Positions 7,492 through 13,043 of a stretch of DNA of 13,043 nt are shown here, piece after piece; position 1 is the first letter of the stretch, and each line of letters starts with the position of its first letter. The translations under genes and the position numbers were made by a program. The stretch spans positions 1 through 13,043 of the forward strand of contig JAEZDS010000116.1 in NCBI GenBank assembly GCA_023433205.1, in the 5' to 3' direction. The DNA comes from Bacteroidota bacterium. GTDB lineage: Bacteria > Bacteroidota > Bacteroidia > B-17B0 > Aurantibacillaceae. The notes under the pieces were generated by a model. That model saw only the letters and a list, made by a program, of their open reading frames with translations. It did not search any database and was not told the DNA's origin.

Positions 7492-8325
7492 GTCAGCGAC
7501 CAGCAATTTTTCCTGTTGCCTCACTCCTTTTTCCGTTTTAACAATACTTATACATTCAACAGAAGGGTCGTGCTCAAAACATAGCAGCCAGTTCTTGTCT
7601 GCAGCTTCAGATAATATTTTCTGCTTTTCTTTAAGTGTTTCGAGAGGACGCGTGTCGTAGGCCATCACATAGGGCAGGGGCAGGTGAAAAGAACTGGGAA
7701 TAAGGTCGGCCATATAAATGATTGTTTGCCCGCGGTACTTTATTACCGGCAGCATCATTGATTCTGTGTGTCCGTTCACTTCAATAAATTCCACACCTGC
7801 TATCAGTTGCTGCCCTGCGCCGGTAAACTTCAGCTGACCACTCTCACTGATTGGTAGAATATTCTCCTTCAGAAAGCTGGCCTTCTCTCTTGGGTTTGGA
7901 TTGATGGCCCATTCCCAATGTTTCTTGTTGGAGTAGTAGGTAGCGTTCTTAAAGGCCGGTTGAAGTTTTGTGCGGTCGCTGTTGTACTTAATGCTCCCTC
8001 CGCAATGGTCAAAGTGAAGATGCGTTAATACAACGTCGGTGATGTCATCAAAGGAGAATCCATGTTTTTTAAGAGATCTTTCGAGGGTGTCATCCCCATG
8101 AAGATAATAATAGCCGAAAAACTTGGCGTCCTGTTTGTCGCCCATCCCATTATCTATCAGTATCAGTCTTTTGCCATCTTCAATCAGCAGACAACGCATG
8201 GCCCAGCTGCACATATTGTTATCGTCAGCAGGATTTAATTTATGCCAGATACTTTTTGGAACAACACCGAACATAGCCCCTCCGTCAAGTTTAAAGTGTC
8301 CCGCGTTTACAGTATATAGTTTCAT
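7486..8325 (-). CDS. Metallo-beta-lactamase-fold hydrolase, lactonase-like
   Basis: A predicted dinuclear-zinc hydrolase of 279 residues. The metal-site motifs are complete: THLHFDHCGG (H102, H104, D106, H107), H186 in NGHTES, D207 in MADLI and H252 in FEHDP. This pattern is shared by the AHL-lactonase/methyl parathion hydrolase-like branch of the superfamily. There is no signal peptide, so it is likely cytoplasmic. The substrate cannot be read from sequence: a lactone, another ester or a generic detoxification role are all possible. I chose the ATG at 8325 because MKLYTVNAGHFKLDGG is a natural start for the fold. The frame stays open for 41 more codons upstream, but that stretch crosses the terminator hairpin and the end of the next gene and reads as non-protein-like sequence. 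The stop (7486-7488) abuts the opposing gene's stop. Confidence 0.88.
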   Translation of the reverse strand: MKLYTVNAGHFKLDGGAMFGVVPKSIWHKLNPADDNNMCSWAMRCLLIEDGKRLILIDNGMGDKQDAKFFGYYYLHGDDTLERSLKKHGFSFDDITDVVLTHLHFDHCGGSIKYNSDRTKLQPAFKNATYYSNKKHWEWAINPNPREKASFLKENILPISESGQLKFTGAGQQLIAGVEFIEVNGHTESMMLPVIKYRGQTIIYMADLIPSSFHLPLPYVMAYDTRPLETLKEKQKILSEAADKNWLLCFEHDPSVECISIVKTEKGVRQQEKLLVADL

Positions 8326-8350
8326 TGCAGAAATGATTTGATACAATATT

Positions 8351-8386
8351 AAAAATAAAAACCCGCCCGGTGAACCAGGGCGGGTT
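8351..8386 (-). terminator. Rho-independent terminator after the second M43-family gene
   Basis: A 9-bp perfect GC-rich stem (AACCCGCCC / GGGCGGGTT, 8360-8368 with 8378-8386) encloses a 9-base loop. Read on the - strand it is followed by a T-rich tract (TTTATTTTT). The + strand side lacks a T tract, so it acts leftward. It sits 18 bp beyond the metalloprotease-like gene's stop and about 25 bp before the hydrolase ATG. Confidence 0.88.
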
Positions 8387-8404
8387 GTAAAAAAAGAGGC
8401 AGGA

Positions 8405-10690
8405 TCAGTGCTGCAGCACAATTTTTTTGACCACCTTCTGGCGGCCATTGCTTATCTCTACAAAGTAAACTCCCTGTGCTTCATCCCTAAGGTCAACCTG
8501 GGCAACGTGTGTACTTACGTTATCTGCTGACCAGCTTCTGAGTTCCTGCCCAAGCATATTGCGCACACATACTGAAATCTTTTGTTCTTCGCGCGGCATG
8601 CTCAATACAATGCTGAATTCGCCGGCAGTAGGATTGGGCATTACATTAAAATAGGCCTCAGAAAGGAGCTGCTCATCCTTAATGCCTGTAATTGCGCTGC
8701 AGGTGATCTGCGGAATGATTGCAAGGTGAACATTTGCGCCGCGGTTATATCTGAAAGTCCTCCAGGTGCCAAAATAGTTCCTGAACCAGGCGCTGCTGTC
8801 GTTGGCCAGATTGGTTTTGGTGTCGGTAAAAATGCTGATGGAATCCTGATAGCCGGCAGTGGGCAATTCAAGCGCTGCAAAAAAACCATTTGTCTGGCTT
8901 GTGATCACAATTGGTTTTGCAAAGTCGAACTTATAGGGGATGATCTTCCGGCCCGGCACAACGTAGCCCGGTTTACCAATGTAATTAACAGAAACGGTTT
9001 TGGGGCTTGCCGCAATAGCGCCGATAGAGGCAGTTTTTGGAGTCCCCATACTGCCGCTAGGGCCGCCACCTGCTGTGCCGCCATAGATCTTGCAGGATAC
9101 CAGGGAACCAGAGCTGGGTTTTGCTGAAGCACTGTCGAACAGAATGATCACACTGTTTACCTGTGGGTAATTAATACTGCTGTACGTATTTGCCGGATAA
9201 AACTGTGCAAACTCTTTGTCCTGGTAACAGTTTGTCCCGGCCAGGTAGCCTGTATTGGAGTTGCTGCCGCAGCTGGCAACCTGACTGCTTGAAGGAGAAC
9301 GCAGAATAGTGAGGGAGTCGGTCTTTTTCATCATTCTCAGGCTGTCAAGGCAAATGTTCTCTGGCTGGCAGGTAAATTGTACACTCACCTGCACTGAATG
9401 GCTTGAACTGCTCACACTGTTGGTTGCCACCAGGGTAAGAACATAGGTTCCGGGGTTTGTGAACTGAATGAATGGATGAGAGGCAGTATTGTTAGGGAAG
9501 AATGCCGCAGAAGGTGAAGCGCTCCAAAGGTATGTTGGATGCGGGAAACCCGATGAACGATTATCGGGCATTACATTGGCCTGAAGGCAGGGTTTGGAAG
9601 TAAGACTAAACATAGCCACTGCAGCGCTGCTGCTTGGTGACGCGCCTATTGAACAAAAACCATGTGTACCCAGCGATGAACGCAGCGGACTCTGATTCAG
9701 AGCGGTCCACATTCTCAGTCGTTGTCCGTGTGTGAACATGTACCGGCAGGCGTCATCGGTTTCATCCATAAAGTTCATTACCATGTTGCCGTTGGGGCTT
9801 TCGTTCACTCCGCACACATCAACCTGTGTGGGCACTGTAGGGCAACCGCTGGAGGGACCTTTCTGGCGTGGTGTGTCATCTACATAATCAGACAAACAGT
9901 TGCCGTCTCCCCATATGTGTTTTAAACCAAAATAATGTCCCATCTGGTGCGTGGTTGTTCTTCCTTTATTAAAAGGTGCCTGGGCCGATCCAATGGTACC
10001 GAATGCACGGGCATATATCCACATGCCGTCGTTTGATGAAGTGCCTATTTCATTGCTGAAAATCCCGATCTGTCCAGAATTGGGAGGATAGGTGCCGAAG
10101 CTCATCAGTGTTGAAGAGGCCGGCCTGTCACTGATAAATATGTTCAGATATTTTGCCGGATCCCATAATGAAACCGTTGCCGGAATAATTACGTTGTTAA
10201 AATATGATTTCAGATCCAGCGTTGGTGTGGAAAGGCTCTGCCAGTTGTTGGCAGCGGCACTGATACGGTTAATTCCCTGCTCAACCATTGGTGTGCCTGA
10301 GTAGTCAACCGCCGCCCTGCAAAATTGTATGCCTGTATTGGCACTGGCCGATGCAAATGCAGATGGCAAATTGGAAATGCCGTCTCCCTGCCCTGCAAAG
10401 TCAGCGTTCAAAGCATCGATCTGTGAAATTACCTGATTTGAATCTATGTTCGGGAAGGTTCCAAGCGGCTCATTAAAATAAACAATATGTACAATCACCG
10501 GTATTATCCTGGTAACTACCTGAGATTTGCCAGACTGCATTTTCTCAGCCTCTTTTTCCACGGCCTTGTTAAACCAGGTGTCCCATTCTTCCGGAGTAGC
10601 AGCTGTTCCGCAGTTTACCTGGGCAGAGGCCAGCTGGCAGATAAATAAACCAATAAAAAGAAGTGCCTGTAAACGTAATTTTCTCAACAT
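8405..10690 (-). CDS. M43-family metalloprotease homologue with HQxxH motif and T9SS sorting domain
   Basis: A secreted protein of 761 residues. The signal peptide (1-23) ends ASA|Q. Cys27-Gly28 follows at once, as in the other M43 protein of the window. The pappalysin-like domain spans about 60-345, with WDPAKYLNIFISD (176-188) and a calcium/Cys loop region (about 262-293). The zinc motif reads HQMGHYFGLKH (248-258): H248, H252 and H258 are present, but the general-base Glu is Gln249 (codon CAG, 9944-9946). The Met-turn M308 in NFMDETDDAC is intact. The fold and zinc site look preserved while proteolysis is probably lost or very weak. A PKD-like domain (about 355-440) and an unrecognised beta-rich Ser/Gly region (about 445-665) follow. 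The T9SS sorting domain (about 670-761) has VMPNPTAGE and GVYFVEI. A zinc-binding adhesin or decoy is one inferred role. There are no frameshifts or internal stops. Confidence 0.9.
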   Translation of the reverse strand: MLRKLRLQALLFIGLFICQLASAQVNCGTAATPEEWDTWFNKAVEKEAEKMQSGKSQVVTRIIPVIVHIVYFNEPLGTFPNIDSNQVISQIDALNADFAGQGDGISNLPSAFASASANTGIQFCRAAVDYSGTPMVEQGINRISAAANNWQSLSTPTLDLKSYFNNVIIPATVSLWDPAKYLNIFISDRPASSTLMSFGTYPPNSGQIGIFSNEIGTSSNDGMWIYARAFGTIGSAQAPFNKGRTTTHQMGHYFGLKHIWGDGNCLSDYVDDTPRQKGPSSGCPTVPTQVDVCGVNESPNGNMVMNFMDETDDACRYMFTHGQRLRMWTALNQSPLRSSLGTHGFCSIGASPSSSAAVAMFSLTSKPCLQANVMPDNRSSGFPHPTYLWSASPSAAFFPNNTASHPFIQFTNPGTYVLTLVATNSVSSSSHSVQVSVQFTCQPENICLDSLRMMKKTDSLTILRSPSSSQVASCGSNSNTGYLAGTNCYQDKEFAQFYPANTYSSINYPQVNSVIILFDSASAKPSSGSLVSCKIYGGTAGGGPSGSMGTPKTASIGAIAASPKTVSVNYIGKPGYVVPGRKIIPYKFDFAKPIVITSQTNGFFAALELPTAGYQDSISIFTDTKTNLANDSSAWFRNYFGTWRTFRYNRGANVHLAIIPQITCSAITGIKDEQLLSEAYFNVMPNPTAGEFSIVLSMPREEQKISVCVRNMLGQELRSWSADNVSTHVAQVDLRDEAQGVYFVEISNGRQKVVKKIVLQH

Positions 10691-10789
10691 TGTGTCTGTT
10701 TTTGGTTGGGGATAAATTTAGAATGAAATAAAATTACAAAAAAATAACTCACGTTGCCTGCAGCGCTGTTTAATAACTCTTTCAGGCGA
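10691..10789 (-). promoter_or_regulatory. Possible promoter of the second M43-family gene
   Basis: This AT-rich 99-bp gap between the helicase stop and the protease-like ATG is the only clear leftward intergenic space. Read on the - strand it holds TTTG (10737-10740) and TAAATTTA (10713-10720) separated by 16 bases. That resembles the Bacteroidota promoter form TTG-N17-23-TAnnTTTG, with a last-base mismatch in the -7 box and a slightly short spacer. The -7 box is 22 bp before the ATG. This is a motif match only. Confidence 0.35.
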
Positions 10790-13043
10790 TCAAACCTTTT
10801 TTAATCTGGCAAATTTCAGCAGCAGACTTTTGCGGCCGCTTCCGCCAAAATCAATGGTTGCTTTGGTGTCGGGCCACGGGCCATCTAAAGCAACGATCTG
10901 CCCTTTACCAAATTTTTCGTGTAACACCTCGTCTCCGCATACCAGCGATTGGTTTACGGCAATATCGGCTGTTCCGGCTGAGCGTGTAACCGCACCCAGC
11001 CGCACAATTTTACGTGGCTGAGGATTAAATCCAATTGTTTTACTGCCTGAAGTAACCGGTACCGAGGGAGAATTCTGACGGTTATAGTTTTCGCGGAAAC
11101 GCTCAAACACATTGTTTTCGAAAAGGCCGGCCTGCGGTTCTTCAGGATATTCAAGGTATTTCTCGTCTATCTCATCAATAAAACGGCTTGGCTCACAATA
11201 GGTAACATTCCCGAAACGGTACCTCATGGTTGCATAACTTAAAGTGGCCTGTTTTTCGGCTCTGGTAACTGCAACATAAAATAGCCGCCTTTCCTCTTCA
11301 AGATCGCTGCGGCTGTTAATGCTGAGCTGTGAAGGGAAAAGGTTCTCCTCAAGCCCAACAATATATACGTAAGGAAACTCAAGTCCCTTGGCTGAATGTA
11401 TGGTCATCAGACAAACTTTATCATTACTGCCTTCTTTTTCATCTTCATTATCAACACTGGTAAGCAGGCTTATCTCCTGCATAAATTCATCAAGCGTTTT
11501 TAATTCATCGTTGCGCAGGGCCAGCGCACCTTCGTTCTCGCCCAGCGCAGCTTTAATTACTTCGTTCAACTCATTTTCCTGCGGAGTACGCTGCTGTTCT
11601 ACGAAGTCTTTTATACCATTCAGTAATTCCTGAATGTTCTCATAACGGCTAACGCCTTCAGGAGATCGATCCTGGTACAACTCTCTTACTATACCACTGT
11701 TGGTGGCAATATGGTTGGCCAGTTCAAATGCGTCTTTATGTGGAAGATTAAGGCTGTACGATCTGATCTGCGTTACAAAGTCACTGATCTTTGCCGCTAT
11801 GCCCTGATTAATCCCTGTATTGAACTGCCTTAGATTACTGATCACCGTCCACATGCTGATGTCGTGCTCACCGGCAGCAACTGCAATACGGTCAATAGTG
11901 GTCTGGCCAATACCCCGTGCCGGATAATTAATGATCCTGCGCAGGCTTTCGTCATCACTGCTGTTTATGGTGAGGCGGAAATAGGCGAGCAGGTCTTTAA
12001 TTTCTTTTCGCTGATAAAAGCTTACGCCGCCATAAATTTTATAAGGAATGTTCAGCTTGCGCAACGATTCCTCAAAGGCCCTCGACTGCGCGTTGGTGCG
12101 GTACAGTATGGCGAAATCCTTATTGGCGGCATGTTCGCGGGCCCGTGTTTCGTATATAGAGGACACGATCTTGTGCCCTTCTTCGTTATCGCTGCCGGCC
12201 CTCAGGACTTTGATTTTTTCACCCTCCTCGTTGCGGGTAAACACATTTTTCTCAAACTGATCTTTGTTGTTGGCAATGATCTGGTTGGCCGCCCCTACGA
12301 TCATCTGCGTACTGCGGTAATTCTGTTCAAGCTTAAAGGTCTTAAGGTCAGGATAATCCTTTTCAAAATTGAGGATGTTCTGAATGTTTGCACCCCTGAA
12401 CGCGTATATACTTTGAGCATCGTCACCAACCACACAAATGTTTTGAAAACGTGCCGCCAGTTGTTTTATAATCACATACTGTGAGAAGTTTGTATCCTGA
12501 TACTCGTCAACCAGGATGTACCTGAATTTATTCTGGTATTTCAGCAGCACTTCCGGAAAATCGCGCAAAAGTATATTGGTCTGAAAAAGCAGGTCGTCGA
12601 AATCCATGGCGCCGGCCCTGAAATTTTTTTTCTGGTAGGCATCGTAAATTCTGCCAAGCATTGGTTTGCGGCTGCTCTGGTCTTCCTGCTGGGTTATGGG
12701 GTTGTTAAGGTATTGGGCTGAGGAGATGAGTTTGTTTTTGGCGTCACTGATGCGGTTCAATACCAGAGAGGGTTTATAAACCTTGTCGTCGAGATTAAAA
12801 CTTTTAATGATCTCGCGGATCACACTTTTGCTGTCGTCGGTATCGTAGATGGTGAAATTATGAGGGTATCCCAGGCGGGTGCCTTCAATTCGCAGGATCT
12901 TGGCAAAAACACTGTGAAAAGTCCCCATCCAGAGGTTTTTGGCTTCTATTTCGCCCACAATTCTGGCAATACGGTCTTTCATCTCGCGGGCAGCCTTGTT
13001 GGTAAAAGTGAGCGAGAGTATGTTGAAGGAATCTACCCCTTTC
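10790..13043 (-). CDS. UvrD/PcrA-type superfamily 1 DNA helicase (N-terminus outside window)
   Basis: An ATP-dependent 3'-5' DNA helicase used in nucleotide-excision and mismatch repair and in removing protein blocks from DNA. The frame stays open to the right edge, and the last codons read LSLTFTNKAAREM, which is motif Ia. The gene therefore starts beyond the window, with the Walker A motif and probably some 40-60 residues missing. A Met codon at 12982 is internal to motif Ia and is not the start. In order from it: motif II DEYQD, motif III GDDAQSIYAFRGA, motif IV LEQNYRS, motif V MTIHSAKGLEFPYV and motif VI RRLFYVAVTRAE, all intact. The C-terminal tail (GDEVLHEKFGKGQIVAL, ending KFARLKKV) is the Tudor-like module that in PcrA contacts RNA polymerase. 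The lack of RecB-type nuclease or PD-(D/E)XK sequence separates it from AddA/RecB. PcrA or UvrD naming is a matter of convention here. Confidence 0.95.
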   Translation of the reverse strand, partial: KGVDSFNILSLTFTNKAAREMKDRIARIVGEIEAKNLWMGTFHSVFAKILRIEGTRLGYPHNFTIYDTDDSKSVIREIIKSFNLDDKVYKPSLVLNRISDAKNKLISSAQYLNNPITQQEDQSSRKPMLGRIYDAYQKKNFRAGAMDFDDLLFQTNILLRDFPEVLLKYQNKFRYILVDEYQDTNFSQYVIIKQLAARFQNICVVGDDAQSIYAFRGANIQNILNFEKDYPDLKTFKLEQNYRSTQMIVGAANQIIANNKDQFEKNVFTRNEEGEKIKVLRAGSDNEEGHKIVSSIYETRAREHAANKDFAILYRTNAQSRAFEESLRKLNIPYKIYGGVSFYQRKEIKDLLAYFRLTINSSDDESLRRIINYPARGIGQTTIDRIAVAAGEHDISMWTVISNLRQFNTGINQGIAAKISDFVTQIRSYSLNLPHKDAFELANHIATNSGIVRELYQDRSPEGVSRYENIQELLNGIKDFVEQQRTPQENELNEVIKAALGENEGALALRNDELKTLDEFMQEISLLTSVDNEDEKEGSNDKVCLMTIHSAKGLEFPYVYIVGLEENLFPSQLSINSRSDLEEERRLFYVAVTRAEKQATLSYATMRYRFGNVTYCEPSRFIDEIDEKYLEYPEEPQAGLFENNVFERFRENYNRQNSPSVPVTSGSKTIGFNPQPRKIVRLGAVTRSAGTADIAVNQSLVCGDEVLHEKFGKGQIVALDGPWPDTKATIDFGGSGRKSLLLKFARLKKV

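Noticed and set aside
7486..8325. The hydrolase as the detached nuclease domain of ComEC
   Set aside because: It has the lactonase/methyl parathion hydrolase-like arrangement with no ComEC-specific similarity, is on the other strand, and is not adjacent to comEC.
8326..8448. N-terminal extension of the hydrolase to an upstream ATG at 8448
   Set aside because: The extra 41 codons cross the terminator hairpin and overlap the end of the second M43 gene, and lack any protein-like pattern; the start at 8325 fits the fold.
8582..9127. A 181-codon open frame on the + strand inside the second M43 gene
   Set aside because: It lies antisense to the beta-rich and sorting-domain coding region, where the - strand frame is clearly real; its Cys-rich composition is typical of shadow frames.
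10738..10787. A weak hairpin (GCCTG/CAGGC with a long loop) and later T-run as a helicase terminator
   Set aside because: The stem is only 5 bp, the loop is over 20 bases, and the T-run is separated from it by about 11 bases.
11864..12484. A 206-codon open frame on the + strand inside the helicase gene
   Set aside because: It is antisense to conserved helicase motifs on the - strand, has no recognisable domain, and reads as low-quality protein sequence.
12980..12982. Met codon at 12982 as the helicase start
   Set aside because: The frame continues to the window edge and encodes the preceding part of motif Ia, so this Met is internal.

Overview
The window looks like a chromosomal segment of a member of the Bacteroidota. 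Two secreted proteins end in type IX secretion (T9SS) sorting domains, both signal peptides place Gln at the +1 position, starts lack clear Shine-Dalgarno sequences, and comEC, DUF2027-Smr and UvrD/PcrA-like genes of the Bacteroidota kind are present. I cannot place it below phylum with confidence. I see no rRNA, tRNA, CRISPR array, insertion sequence or phage gene, and the coding density is high.

Layout on the + strand: the C-terminal end of an SPFH/band-7 membrane-scaffold protein (1-372); 24 bp later a secreted M43 (pappalysin-type) metalloprotease with PKD-like, jelly-roll and T9SS sorting domains (397-2565), closed by a hairpin terminator; ComEC (2640-4688, probable TTG start); a DUF2027-Smr protein overlapping it by 20 bp (4669-5661); a DegT/ArnB-family sugar aminotransferase (5696-6901); and a small polyprenyl-phosphate sugar-1-phosphate transferase overlapping it by 7 bp (6895-7491). 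comEC to the sugar transferase could form one transcription unit.

Layout on the - strand, read from the right edge: the UvrD/PcrA helicase lacking its extreme N-terminus (13043-10790); a second M43-family T9SS cargo protein (10690-8405) with a strong terminator; and a metallo-beta-lactamase-fold hydrolase (8325-7486) that meets the sugar transferase tail to tail, their stop codons lying in one 6-base stretch.

Functionally the window mixes housekeeping genes (DNA repair, DNA uptake, membrane organisation) with secretion and envelope-glycan genes. The most notable observation is that the second M43 protein has HQxGHxxGxxH where active members have HExxHxxGxxH. The general-base Glu is Gln while all three zinc-ligand His and the Met-turn remain, so it may be a zinc-binding pseudoprotease. 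The aminotransferase/sugar-transferase pair looks like the core of an amino-sugar glycan initiation pathway without its usual partners. I found no convincing new multi-gene defence or mobile system.
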